DNA of 64,000 nucleotides from positions 30,081,838-30,145,837 of the forward strand of contig NC_060059.1 in assembly GCF_020283565.1 (NCBI RefSeq). Reading direction: 5' to 3'. This document shows positions 32,944 to 45,252 of this stretch, piece after piece. How positions within the stretch are numbered: position 1 is the stretch's first letter; each line of letters starts with the position of its first letter. The stretch is from Trifolium pratense (taxonomy: Eukaryota > Streptophyta > Magnoliopsida > Fabales > Fabaceae). Under the pieces are notes generated by a model. The model was not told the DNA's origin and did not search any database. It worked only from the letters and a program-made list of their open reading frames with translations. Both the position numbers and the translations under genes were made by a program.

Positions 32944-33209
32944 TGTTGGGTTTTGTATGTTCGCTTCAATTTTGCAAAAACAAACAATAGCCAGATGTTG
33001 GACCAAGATGATGTAACGTGTGCGTACAACGTATGTCACCTAAGAAGCGAACCTTATTTTTCAACTAATATCTTTTCAAAATTTGATTCAAGAATAAGTT
33101 TGAGCTTATCCAGTACGCCAAAACGCGTCTTCCACTACAAGTTACTAAAGGCGGTTTGTTTATTTTATTCAGTCCAAAAATATGTTTCAATATTTTTGGA
33201 ATGCATCAA
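32944..33209 (+). mobile_element. LTR 5' fragment, unit 2
   Basis: Same as 18698-18963. Positions 33253-33257 just beyond (CCATTATGGG) are the intact empty site of the Sirevirus. Confidence 0.55.
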
Positions 33210-33361
33210 ATAAAATAAATATGAAGTTTCAAAATATGAAGGGTCATCAGCCATTATGGGTAGACAACAAGCTGGATTGCATGGTTTCAAGCCCAAAAGC
33301 TCCACATGGGTTGGACACTAATTGCCATATCATTTATCTCAGTCTTCTCTGCTGGTGCATT

Positions 33362-33749
33362 CTTTGTGGGATTGAAGCATGTGCAATAATCTATGATCAA
33401 AATAATCCTCAAGCAGAAGTTTGGCCATCAAATTCAGGAGTCAAAAGTGTGTTATCTAGGTTTAGGAGTTTGTCTGAACTTGAAAGAAACAAAAAGATGT
33501 TGGATCAAGAGACCTTCTTAAGGGAAGGTGTATAGAAAGGTCGTGATCAATTGAAGAAAAAAAACGAAGGAAAATATGGGGAAGGAAATAGCCAATATAA
33601 TTGATCATTACATTCATAATTGAGAATTTAGTAGCAATTTAATGAGCAAAGATGATCTCAATGTTTTTTCATCTTTCATTGGTGAGAATTATCCGAAGGA
33701 AATTGATCGAAAGATGAAAGGAATGCAAATTGAAACCCAAGATCCTTAG
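33362..33749 (+). pseudogene. AGL80-like MADS fragment, unit 2 plus arm
   Basis: Part of an open frame 33182-33535 that begins in the LTR fragment, crosses an unrecognised segment (WVDNKLDCMVSS), and reads LCGIEACAIIYDQNN to FLREGV. It is chimeric and truncated. Confidence 0.8.
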
Positions 33750-34536
33750 GATCGTATGAGGTGTCAAGTTAATGAAGTTAAAAGATTTTTTGTTGGGAGG
33801 CAACCCAATTTTTAGTCCTTTGATGCTTACTATTTGAGTCAAAAAATAATGTTTACAATTTTCGAAAGAGTCATGAATATATGAATAAAATGGAATTTTA
33901 CTTCTATTAGTTGTTCGTTAATAATTATAGGATAATTACTTCTATTTAGCGGCGCACCTTGTTACATGTTTTCATTTCATTCATACGTAATTATCCTATA
34001 ATTATTAACCAACAACTAATAGAAGTAAAATTTCATTTTATTCATACATCAATGAAACTTTCGAAAATAATAAACAGTATTTTTTTATTCAAATAGTAAA
34101 CATCAAAGGACTAAAAAATTGGGTTTCCTCCCAACAAGTGTTCTTTTAACTTCATTAGCTTGACATCTCATACGATCCTAAGGATCTTGGGCTTCAATTT
34201 GCATTTCTTTCATCTTTCGATCAATTTCCTTCGGATAATTCTCTTCAATGAAAGATGAAAAAGCATTGAGATCATCATTGCTCATTAAATTACTACTAAA
34301 TTCTCAATTATTAATGTAATGATAAATTATATTGGCTATTTCCTTCCCCCTATTTTCCTCCTTTTTTTCTTCAATTGAAAACAGCCTTTCTCTACACTTA
34401 CCCTTAAGAAGGCTTCTTGATCCACCATATTTTTGCTTCATTCAAATTCAGGTAAACTCCTGAACCTAGATAGCACACTTTTGACTCCTGAATTTGATGG
34501 CCAAACATCTGCTTGAGGATTGTTTTGATCATAGAT
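33389..34536. repeat. Palindrome P3, unit 2-3
   Basis: Same structure and length (1148 bp) as 31342-32489, with a spacer around 33963. One spacer base differs (GCGGCGCACC versus GCGGAGCACC). Confidence 0.9.
34178..34536 (-). pseudogene. AGL80-like MADS fragment, unit 3 minus arm
   Basis: Nearly identical to the unit 2 minus arm, with the same frame break. Confidence 0.75.
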
Positions 34537-34990
34537 TACGCTTGTTTTGATCTAGATCTTCGTAATGCCCCCAAGGTTACGCTTGTTTTATGGAAAGCTC
34601 GTTTGATAAGTTGGTTGAAGGCAAACATAGACGAATATGTCATGGGCACGCCGGCTACAGCTGCTTGTGGAGGTTTGTTCCATGATTATATGTCTAATTC
34701 GTGTGGACCTTTTGCTAAGAATTTTGGACAGGTTTCAGTTCTATTTGTTGAAATCTTCGCGATCATAATAGCCATGGAAATTGCTAGTTGTCGTGGTTGA
34801 AACTATTTATGGATTGAGAGTGATTCTATAACATCACTTAGTGCGTTTAAATTACCAAACATCATACCATGGTGTCTCCGTAACTGTTGGTGTAATTGTT
34901 TGATGTTGGGTCTTTAGATTACTCGATGGCATATCTTCCGCGAAGGTAATCATTCTGCCGATAAGTTAGCGAATCACTAACAATGGTTGA
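34513..34990 (+). pseudogene. LINE RNase H fragment, unit 3
   Basis: Nearly identical to unit 2, including the TGA. Confidence 0.75.
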
Positions 34991-35256
34991 TGTTGGGTTT
35001 TGTATGTTCGCTTCAATTTTGCAAAAACAAACAATAGCCAGATGTTGGACCAAGATGATGTAACGTGTGGGTACAACATATGTCACCTAAGAAGCGAACC
35101 TTATTTTTCAACTAATATCTTTTCAAAATTTGATTCAAGAATAAGCTTGAGCTTATCCAGTACGCCAAAACGCGTCTTCCACTACAAGTTACTAAAGGCG
35201 GTTTGTTTATTTTATTCAGTCCAAAAATATGTTTCAATATTTTTGGAATGCATCAA
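34991..35256 (+). mobile_element. LTR 5' fragment, unit 3
   Basis: Same break at AATGCATCAA as in units 1 and 2. Confidence 0.55.
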
Positions 35257-35408
35257 ATAAAATAAATATGAAGTTTCAAAATATGAAGGGTCATCAGTCA
35301 TTATGGGTAGACAACAGGCTGGATTGCATGGTTTCAATCCCAAAAGCTCCACATGGGTTGGACACTAATTGCCTTATCATTTATCTCAGTCTTCTCTGCT
35401 GGTGCATT

Positions 35409-35795
35409 CTTTGTGGGATTGAAGCATGTGCAATAATCTATGATCAAAATAATCCTCAAGCAGAAGTTTGGCCATCAAATTCAGGAGTCAAAAGTGTGTT
35501 ATCTAGGTTTAGGAGTTTGTCTGAACTTGAAAGAAACAAAAAGATGTTGGATCAAGAGACCTTCTTAAGGGAAAGTGTATAGAAAGGTCGTGATCAATTG
35601 AAGAAAAAAATGGAGGAAAATAGGGGGAAGGAAATAGCAAATATAATTGATCATTACATCCATAATTGAGAATTTAGTAGCAATTTAATGAGCAAAGATG
35701 ATCTCAATGTTTTTTCATCTTTCATTGATGAGAATTATCCGAAGGAAATTGATCGAAATATGAAAGGAATGCAAATTGAAGCCCAAGATCCTTAG
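35409..35795 (+). pseudogene. AGL80-like MADS fragment, unit 3 plus arm
   Basis: Part of the open frame 35229-35582; it ends FLRESV. From the end of that ORF it resembles the copy II unit (57572-57925) more than unit 2, for example GAAAGTGTAT and GAGGAAAATAGGGGG. Confidence 0.8.
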
Positions 35796-36582
35796 GATCG
35801 TATGAGGTGTCAATTAATGAAGTTTAAAGATTTTTTGTTGGGAGGCAACCCAATTTTTAGTCCTTTGATGTTTACTATTTGAGTCAAAAAATAATGTTTA
35901 CTATTTTCGAAAGAGTCATGGATATATGAATAAAATGGAATTTTACTTCTATTAGTTGTTCGTTAATAATTATAGGATAATTACTTTTATTTAGCGGCGC
36001 ACCTTGTTACATGTTTTCATTTCATTCATATGTAATTATCCTATAATTATTAACGAACAACTAATAGAAGTAAAATTCCATTTTATTCATACATCAATGA
36101 AACTTTCGAAAATAATAAACATTATTTTTTTATTCAAATAGTAAACATCAAAGGACTAAAAAATTGGGTTTCCTCCCAACAAGTGTTCTTTTAACTTCAT
36201 TAGCTTGACATCTCATACGATCCTAAGGATCTTGGGCTTCAATTTGCATTTCTTTCATCTTTCGATCAATTTCCTTCGGATAATTCTCATCAATGAAACA
36301 TGAAAAAACATTGAGATCACCATTGCTCATTAAATTACTACTAAATTCTCGATTATTAATGTAATGATAAATTATATTGGCTATTTCCTTCCCCCTATTT
36401 TCCTCCTTTTTTTTCTTCAATTGAAAATAGCCTTTCTCTACACTTACCCTTAAGAAGGCTTCTTGATCCACCATATTTTTGCTTCGTTCAAATTCAGGTA
36501 AACTCCTGAACCTAGATAGCACACTTTTGACTCCTGAATTTGATGGCCAAACATCTGCTTGAGGATTGTTTTGATCATAGAT
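35436..36582. repeat. Palindrome P3, unit 3-4
   Basis: 1147 bp, arms as above; the arms match each other even more closely (both read TAAAATTCCATTTTATTC near the centre). Confidence 0.9.
36223..36522 (-). pseudogene. Best preserved AGL80-like MADS C-terminal frame, unit 4
   Basis: An uninterrupted 99-codon frame: VLSRFRSLPEFERSK, NMVDQEAFLR, QLKKKKEENRGKEI, then DENYPKEIDRKM and the stop. This is the linker and C-terminal part of an M-gamma MADS protein. The homology continues upstream to 36582 without the MADS DNA-binding domain. It cannot make a working transcription factor but retains enough identity for homology-dependent silencing. Confidence 0.8.
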
Positions 36583-37038
36583 TACGCTTGTTTTGATCTA
36601 GATCTTCGTAATGCCCCCAAGGTTACGCTTGTTTTATGGAAAGCTCGTTTGATAAGTTGGTTGAAGGCAAACATAGACGAATATGTCACGGGCACGCCGG
36701 CTACAGCTGCTTGTGGAGGTTTGTTCCATGATTATATGTCTAATTCGTGTGGACCTTTTGCTAAGAATTTTGGACAGGTTTCAGTTCTATTTGTTGAAAT
36801 CTTCGTGATCATAATGGCCACGAAAATTGCTAGTCGTCGTGGTTGGAACTATTTATGGATTGAGAGTGATTCTACAACATCCCTTAGTAAGCTTGAATTA
36901 CAAAACATCATACCATGGTATCTCCATAACCGTTGGTGTAATTGTTTGATGTTGGGTCTTTAGATTACTCGATGGCATATCTTCCGCGAAGGTAATCATT
37001 CTGCCGATATAAGTTAGCGAATCACTGACTATGGTTGA
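36559..37038 (+). pseudogene. LINE RNase H fragment, unit 4
   Basis: A 134-codon frame (36559-36963), longer than in units 1-3 because it keeps TGG at GGTTGGAAC. It shows VEIFVI, WNYLWIESDSTTS and the shared TCTTTAG stop. The first Asp motif reads NIDEY rather than N-x-D-G. A 2-bp insertion (GATATAAGTTAGCG) breaks the final CAD-KLAN. Confidence 0.75.
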
Positions 37039-37755
37039 TGTTGCGTTTTGTATGTTCGCTACAATTTTGCAAAAACAAACAATAGCCAGATGTTGGACCA
37101 AGATGATGTAACGTGTGCATCCAACATATGTCACCTAAGAAGCGCGCCTTTTTTTTCAACTAATATCTTTTGAAGATTTGATTCAAGAATAAGCTTGAGC
37201 TTATCCAGTACGTCAAAACGCACCTTATTTTGTTTATTTTATTCGGTCCAAAAATATGTTTCAATATTTTTGGAATGCATCAATTTTTTTTTTTTTGAAG
37301 AATTAATTTTTTGAAGTGAATCTTTCTTGAAGAATTATTTAGGAGTAAATCTTGTGAGCTGACCATCGCACTATCCAATTGTATTTTGAAGCCTTTACTT
37401 GCGCAACAAGCCCATGCTAGCTCCGACTATATATATGAAGACCTAAACCTATTTTCTAATCATCTAAGCTGTCTTTTCACAAAGCGTGTGTTTTAGGGTT
37501 TAGGGTGTTCATTGTTATTTGTGAGTTTTTTCTTGTGTCACTTTGATGCAAGCTTAGGACTAGGGTTTTGAGTTGTAAGTTGTGTACTAACTCCAAAGCT
37601 CTTAAGCAAGGAGGTTATAGGTAGAGGATTGGGATGTTTACGGGTGTTGCCTCGATGTCTAGATGCTCTACTCACCTAAGAATTTCTCTGTGAGAGATTC
37701 CAACAACCTGGTATGATGTCTACATGTTGACATCTTGCTTAGATGTTCAAAATCA
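37039..37755 (+). mobile_element. LTR-like sequence, longer copy
   Basis: TGTTGCGTTTTG to GTTCAAAATCA, 717 bp, with CCGACTATATATATGAAG (TATA-like) and a body distantly like the solo LTR at 16688. No matching target duplication, because its left side joins the RNase H fragment. The equivalent is at 59139-59861. Confidence 0.5.
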
Positions 37756-37762
37756 ATACCAT

Positions 37763-39996
37763 TAAAGCAAGATTTAATTCTATCATCTAAATAGAATATT
37801 TACCAAGTATTAGACACAATTTTGTTTGGATTATAATGCATGGATTAAAATAGTCAATTAAACCATTAAAAAATAAAATCCATCCATAATGATTTTCGAA
37901 AGAAATTCATTAAATCCATAAATCATTTCAAAAAAGGAATTTAATTACTAAATTGGCCAAAAAAAAAATAGACCTGAAGAGGAGTTCCCTTCAAAAGCAC
38001 ACGATGTTTGCTAGAGAAATGCTTCAATGAAGTAGACAATTTAGAATCCTTGTTTTTGAGACGAAGACCTTCATCAACTATCTGCATGTGTTATGTATGT
38101 ATAGAGGTTAAACTCTTAATATCAAAGAATAATGCACTGAAGCACCAAAGAGATGTTTACTAGCTCTAACACTAGAATGGTGAGTACCTTCACTTAGATA
38201 AATATATGAAATCAACATCATCCGAATCTAATAAAAAAATGACAAAATGTGAGCTATTGCCAAAATAATAGATTAGTTGAAACACGTACATACCTCGTAA
38301 AACAAACTGGAGGCTATGTTCATAATGTACCATTTAAATATAGTTGGGATGTCTTCTATTCTCTTTGATATCATTATGCTCTTAGTTCACCTAAAAAAAA
38401 AAACCATTTAAACGAAATACTCCATGAAATAAATATTTGATGACATTTTCATAGAAAAGATGGAATAAAATAATTCCAAAAGTAATCTAATTCTAATAGC
38501 AACATATTTCTGTGTAAAATTCTCTCATAAGTCTAATAAAAAAAACGATAAAATCATTTCAGAGGGGAAGAAAATTAAAATACATGATTCATCAAAATTT
38601 AAGGACTTCAGAAAAGACACGATGATGAAATGATTCATGAAACAAACTTCTTTTTTCTGATTAGTGTAAAATGGTCTAAGCCCGACAATTGTTTATGGTA
38701 ATAAGCAACCCAAGCTCACATCCTTGGTCAATGATTAGTGAACTAAAATTCAAGAATAATAGTTTGAACTCAACTACCACTTTTCTATCAAAATTTCTGC
38801 ATATAACATTCTGGGATAAATGAATTTCAAATCAATCCAAAGTTCAAAAACATATATAATAACCAATAACATAATAATCTGGTATTATTTTTCATATAAG
38901 CAAAGATAAAAAAATTCTAATAGTTGAACCTGCAAACAAGTATTTAATCAACTATAGTCCATTCAGGCCGAATGACAACAAAATCTTCATTCAATTTTCA
39001 GATTGTTGTCAATTGAAGATGAAAGTTGTTTACTTTAATCTTTAAACCAAAATTTTTCTTGAAAGCCTTAAGAAACTCACCCTAAAGAGAAAAATTTATG
39101 TAGCTAGTAAATGGACAATACCAACATATCACACCGATAAAAAGACTCAACAAATAAAAACATAAAAGACATTTTTGAAAGTAAAATTTCAACATAATAC
39201 TCAAAACTAAAAATTGTAGAGGTAACGGACAGGGAAATGAAAATTTACATATATTATTATTAGAGGAGGAGGAGGAGGAGAGAGTGGCGGCTAGGCATAG
39301 TATATGCATAGTTGTTACTTTGTTTTATATTTAGGGTTAGTGAAGTGGGTTGGGCCTTGGGCCATGTAGACATTTTTTTTCTACATGTGTGTTGTGTTTA
39401 TGTAAAAAAATAAAATTGTGTCTGGGTGTTGAAATGTGCCTTTTTTTTATGTATTTATTTTGTGGCCTTATTTTGTATCCGTTTCAAATTGTTTAATAAT
39501 AGTTGAACCGATTGAACCATTGTCCAAAGGTCATAAAGGTTCGATCTTTGGTCCAGTATTTAAAACATTGTGAAAACTCTATATTTAGTCAAAAATAAAT
39601 AAAATACTATATAAAATAAAATAAAAATGATATTATTCTTTGTATGGATAAGTAAATTTTCCTAATTTGTAAAAAGGTATTACAATAAATTTTTAATTTT
39701 TTTACTTCTCCCTCCTAATTAAAATATTTGCTTAAATAGACATAATGGATATAGATGGTAATTAATTATTTTTAAAAGGAAACCAATAAAAAAAAGAATT
39801 GTTTTGTCATCTTTTACCATTTGTGTATCTTTTCCAGTCAATTTATCTGACTCACAAGATAAATTTGAATTTTCGAACTTACCTACTTTTCTTATTGCAG
39901 ATTTACCCTATATGCAAACTATTCCTCCTAGGCCACCTGATTTTTTTACTAATATTCAAATTTACTTGCTATCTACTCTTTCCTTTTTCATTTTCA
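37763..39996. repeat. Module A', copy 3
   Basis: Diverged version of module A with (GGA)n instead of (GAA)n and AGTGGCGGCTAGGCATAG. It is close to the copy at 59862-62809. It runs on to the sequence interrupted by two Helitrons. Site 38759/38760 (AAGAATAA|TAGTTTG) is the empty site for the Helitron at 60723. No conserved ORF. Confidence 0.75.
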
Positions 39997-41235
39997 CTAG
40001 AACTTTGACCCATGCGGTACATGGGTCTAATTAGGTGTAATATGTAATAATAAAAAATAAAATACTAAAGTTCTAAGGGCATTTTCAATAAGAGTAGTAT
40101 AGGGAATTTTATGGACTAATTATTCTATATTTGTTTATGTGCTTATTTTATATTTTATATATTTTTTAAATAATTTTGGAACCCCATCGTTTTGTTTACT
40201 TATTAAAAAAAAATTGTTGATAACTAAAGGTTAAAAAATTGATGATAATTAAAGGTTAAAAAAAATTAAAGACATAATCAAGAACATAAACATAAGTAGA
40301 CATCCATAAATAAATAAATAAAAATTGTGATTAATTCTGCCGTTCAAATTTATTGAAAACAGGGTTAACATATTAGGATTCCTAAATTCTTTCATAATTG
40401 AAGCACATGTTTTAGCGGTTGAAAGGTTTTATTGTAAGTAAGGGATTCAGGTTCGATGACAAATCTGTATTTTTTTAATATAAAACTGCAATAAAAAGAA
40501 AAAGAAAATGAGAGGGGGAAAAATTTGGTTTAGGGTTAGCTTATGTTAGCAAGCTTATAATCTAAGAGATTATCGGTTTTTAATTGTTTAAATTGTGAAA
40601 TGAAAATTGATGGTGCTTAATTGTCGTATGAAATTTTTCCTATGAAAGTTGATGGAGCTTAACTCTTGTGGACATAATTTAAATCACAATTGGTCTTCTA
40701 GTGCATATTGTATCAATTGACCATCAGTTAATATTAAATCTGCAATGTTAAAATCAAAATAATGTATGTGATTAGTGACATGACTATGGTTGTGTTTGGT
40801 GGTATTGCAAAAAAAATTGATTTAGCAGAATTGAGTTTGATAATAACTTTTCAAATTACACGTGATAATAACTTTCCAAATCTCACATGATAATTATTCT
40901 CTAAATTTATGATCCGGTAGAAAAAAAATCATTGATCACGAAAGACATAAAAATATTTCGTGATGAAATAATATAGTCAACAATAATTTTGATATGATAT
41001 ACTTTTAAAATTGATGGTGCTTATCAATTATTGCACATAATTTTAATCACGATTGGTATACTTGTTATAGTGGTTGGAAATATTGCCTTGCACTAAAGGG
41101 TTGTGGGTTCGAATCCTAGTCAAGACAAAATTTTATTATTTTTTAATAAAAATTGCAAGATAAAATGGAGGGAAAACTGGGAAACAAATTAGGGTTTAGA
41201 GTTTGCTTGTGTATACAAGCTTATAATATAAAAGA
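39997..41235 (-). mobile_element. Non-autonomous Helitron H1
   Basis: 1239 bp; on the minus strand it begins TCTTTTATATTATAAGC and ends CTAG, with hairpin GACCCATGTACCGCATGGGTC 7 nt before the CTAG. It is inserted between A and T; the empty site TTTTCA|TTTC is at 62809/62810. It has no Rep/helicase. A tRNA-like segment (GTTATAGTGG...GGGTTCGAATCCTAG) lies at 41053-41125. Confidence 0.85.
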
Positions 41236-41322
41236 TTTCTTTTTTCTTTCATTTTCATTTTTTTTCACTTGAATTTTTGTTGCATACTTTGTGCTCATCG
41301 CATGAAACAAACACTATTTTAA

Positions 41323-44300
41323 CTAGAACTTCGACCCATGCGGTGCATGGGTCTAATTAGTCGTAATATGTAACAATAAAAAATAAGATATAAAAATAAT
41401 AAGAGCATCTTCAACAAAATTATCATTGAGAGTTTCATACACTAATTATCCGTACCTTAGTTTTTTTTATCATTGAAGTTCAATGACGTGACATGTGGAC
41501 CACTTGTTAATAATGTATAATACCCAAAGTAGTATCCCATTGGAGCAAAATATGTATGAGTTGCATAAGTATTACATGACATTGTAGGACCATTTGTTAG
41601 TAATGTATGATACCCAAAGTGGTATCACCATTGGAGATGCTCTAATAATAAAAGCTATATGAAAAAAGTTGAGCAACATTAAACATTAGTTCAAAAATAA
41701 ATATGGATAAATGTTCATCCAACAGAAGTTATGATATATTACAAAATACTTCCTTATAGACTACATTGGAAGTTTCATTTGTATCTTCACCAATTATGTA
41801 ACAAAATTTGACTAAACTTAAGTGGACAACCATAAATAAATAGAAATTGTGATAAATTTTGCCATTCAAATTTATTAAAAAACAGGGTTAACATATTAGG
41901 ATTTTTAACTTTTATCACGACTAAGCACATACTTTAATGATTGAAAAACTTTATTGTAAGTAAGGGATGCAGGTTCAATTTCCACCGTAACAAATTTGGG
42001 TTTTTTTTTTTAATATAAAGAAGCAATAAAAAAAGAGGGAAAATTACATGGAAAAGAATTAGGTTTAGGGTTATTTCCCATCGTAACAAATTTGTGTTTT
42101 TTTTTAATATAAGTGATTTTTTTTTTAATAATTTTGAAACCCCATCGTTTTGTTTATTAAAAAAAATTGCTGATAATTAAAAGGTTGAAAAATTGCTGAT
42201 AATTAAAGGTTAAAAAAAATTAAGAATACAATCAAGAACATAAACTTAAGTGGACAACCATAAATAAATAGAAATTGTGATTAATTCTGCCGTTCAAATG
42301 TATTGAAATACAGGGTTAATATATTAGAATTCTTAATTTTTATCACGATTGAAGCACATGCTCTAGTGATTGAAAAACTTTATTGTAAATAAGGGATGCA
42401 GATTCGATTCCCGTTGTAGACAATTTATATTTTTTTAATTTAAGCTGCAATAATAAAAAGATGGAAAATGAGAGGGAAAAGAATTTAGTTTAGGGTTAGC
42501 TTATGTTAGCAAGCTTATAACATAAGAGATTAGGTTTAGGGTTAACATATGTTAGCAAGCTTATAATATATAAGAGATAATAGATGACGTCGTTCAAATT
42601 TATTGAATAACAGGGTTAACAAATAAAGATTGAAGCACATGTTTTAGTGGTTGAAAGACTTTATTGTAATCAAGGGATGCATGTACGATTCTCATTGTAG
42701 ACAATTTTTTATATTTTAAATATAAAGTTACAATAAAAGAGAGAGAAAATGAGAGGGAAAATAATTAGGTTTCTGGTTAGCTTATGTTAGCAAGCTTACT
42801 TTTATCACTATTGAACCACATGCTATAGTGGTTGAAAGACTTTATTGTAAGCAATAGATGAAGGTTCGATTCCAATTGTAGACAAATTTGTATTTTTATA
42901 TTGTTTTTAATATAAAGCTACAATAAAAAGAAAGGGAAAATGAGAGGGGAAAAAAATTAGGTTTAGGCTTAGCTTATGTTAGCAAGCTTATAATATAAAA
43001 GATGCTGCCGTTCAAATTTATTGAAAAACAGGGTTAACATATTAGGATTCATAACTTTTATCATGATTAAAGCACATGCTCTAGTGGTTGAAAGACTTTA
43101 TTGTAAGCAAGGGATGCATGTTCGATTCCCATTGTAGACAACTTTGTATTTTTTTTAATATAAAGCTACAATAAAAAGAGGGGGAAAATGAGATGAAAAA
43201 AAAAAATAGGTTTAGGGTTAGCCTATGTTAGCAAGCTTATAAAACGTTGAAAAATTGCTGATAATTAAAAGTTAAAAAAGAATTAAGAACACAATCAAGA
43301 ACATAAACTTAAGTGGACAACCATACATAAATAGACTTAAGTGGACAACCATACATAAATAGACATTGTGATTAATTCTGTGGTTCAAATGTATTGAAAT
43401 ACAGGGTTAACATATTAGGATTCTTAACTTTATCACGATTGAAGCAAATGCTCTAGTGATTGAAAAACTTTATTGTAAATAAGGAATGCAGATTCGATTC
43501 CCATTGTAGACAATTTATATTTTTTTAATATAAAGCTGCAATAAAAAAAAAGATGGAAATGAGAGCGAAAAGAATTAAGTTTAGGGTTAGCGTATGTTAG
43601 CAAGCTTATAATATAAGAGATTAGGTTTAGGGTTAGCGTATATGTTAGCAATCTTATAATATATAAGAGATAATAGATGATGTCGTTCAAATTTATTGAA
43701 TAACAGGGTTAACATATTAGGATTCCTAACTTTTATCACGATTGAAGCACATGTTTTAGTGGTTGAAAGACTTTATTGTAATCAAGGGATGCATGTACGA
43801 TTCTCATTGTAGACAATTTTTTAAATATAAAGTTACAATAAAAGAGAGAGAAAATAAGAGGGAAAAGAATTAGGTTTAGGGTTAGCTTACGTTAGCAAGC
43901 TTACTTTTTTTCACTATTGAACCACATGCTATAGTGGTTGCAGGCCCCTCATGGGCTGGACAGGGTCATGGCCCGCCCCAAGATTTTCATTTTTTCAGGT
44001 ATACTCTTTAGCGGCGGTTTTAAACCCCAGCTAAATAGTCTGTTTAGTTTGTTAATTCACAGTTTGTGGGGGTTTCAAGCAACATCAATTTGGACCACCA
44101 GAATTCTTTAACAGGTTTCCAGTTTGCGGGGGTTTCAAACCCCCTCTCATTAGACGATCCAGAATTCTCACTTATAAATTAATAATTCAAATGTCCTTCT
44201 TAATTTATTTATTTGAAGCATCCCTTCTAATGTTTTATTGTTTAATATTTATAGAAATTTTAGAATGTGTAATTTATTTTGTGAAAGTATTCAAGTATAT

Positions 44301-45252
44301 TTTTTTGGAGAAAAAAAGTACTCAAATTTTTATTTAAAATAGAGTTTGTGTATAAAAATTCATATTTGATCAATCTTTTGTTAAAAAAATTTAAATTTAT
44401 TTATTGAAAATGGTAATGGTTCACCTATTGACTCTTTTTGAGATATCTATATTAGACACACCCTCAATATGATATGTCTTTTTTTAGTAATTTTTTTGTA
44501 TATTCGATTTATATTCGTAGCGGCCCGCCCCAACCTTTTGGGCTAGCTCCGCCACTGAGTGGTTGAAAGGCTTTATTGTAAGCAATAGATGAAGGTTTGA
44601 TTCTCATTGTAGACAAATTTGTATTTTTATTTTTTTAATATAAAGCTACAATAAAAAGAAAGGGAAAATGAGAGGGAAAAAAAATTAGGGTTAGGCTTAG
44701 CTTATGTTAGCAAGCTTATAATATAAAAGATGTTGTCGTTCAAATTTATTGAAAAACAGGGTTAACACATTAGGATTCCTAACTTTTATCATGATTAAAA
44801 CACATGCTCTAGTGGTTGAAAGACTTTATTGTAAGCAAGGGATGCATGTTCGATTCCCATTGTAGACAAATTTGTATATTTTTTAATATAAAGCTACAAT
44901 AAAAAGAGAGGGAAAATGAGAGGGAAAAAAAAATTAGGTTTAGGGTTAGCTTATGTTAGCAAGCTTATAATATAAGAGATTAATTTCGCAAGAAATTTAA
45001 TTGATTCATAACGTGAGCCAGATTTAACACTTTGTGACATAATTTTAATCACAATTGGCCTACATGACATAGTGGTTGAAATATTGTATTGTAATAGTGG
45101 TTGAAATGTTGTATTGTAATAAAGGGATGCGGTCGAATCCTAGTTAAGACAAAGTTGTATTTTTTCTTAATAAAAAACTGCAATATAAAAATGGATGGAA
45201 AAAAAATTAGGTTCAGTGTTTGCTTTTTTATACAAGCTTATATTATAAGAGA
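41323..45252 (-). mobile_element. Non-autonomous Helitron H2 with tandem repeats
   Basis: 3930 bp, minus strand TCTCTTATAATATAAG...CTAG, with a perfect 9-bp stem GACCCATGC/GCATGGGTC. Empty site TTTTAA|TGGGC at 62900/62901. About 41830-45240 is a chain of ~250-bp units, each with CAGGGTTAACATATTAG, AGTGGTTGAAAG...TTCGATTCCCATTG and TTAGCAAGCTTATAATA. It is interrupted by a hAT-like element at 43941. No helicase frame seen. Part of it is also at 5467-6537. Confidence 0.8.
43941..44557. mobile_element. hAT-type non-autonomous element
   Basis: 617 bp, CAGGCCCC...CGCCACTG, flanked by 8-bp AGTGGTTG (43933-43940 and 44558-44565). The right end read inward (CAGTGGCGGAGC) is a standard plant hAT terminus; the left end matches it poorly beyond CAG. 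The empty site is at 5792-5799. No transposase. Confidence 0.8.

Larger units (their letters stand above)
17788..37038. repeat. T array, copy I (about 3.5 tandem units)
   Basis: Tandem repeat with a period of about 2047 bp. Units start TTCAAATAGTAAACATC at 32041, 34088 and 36133; the first, at 17790, is split by the Sirevirus. Each unit runs: minus-strand MADS fragment, RNase H fragment, LTR 5' fragment, plus-strand MADS fragment, palindrome centre. The fourth unit stops after its RNase H part and passes into a longer LTR piece. Units differ by only a few percent. Confidence 0.85.

Noticed and set aside
36898..37134. Minus-strand 78-codon ORF in T unit 4
   Set aside because: It is antisense to the RNase H fragment and LTR start and is not kept in the other units.
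41053..41125. Possible functional tRNA gene (good B box)
   Set aside because: The segment lacks a proper acceptor stem and anticodon arm by eye and recurs in each Helitron copy; it is tRNA-like only.
41830..45240. CRISPR-like or satellite array
   Set aside because: The repeats are long, diverged and without unique spacers, inside an element with Helitron ends in a plant genome.
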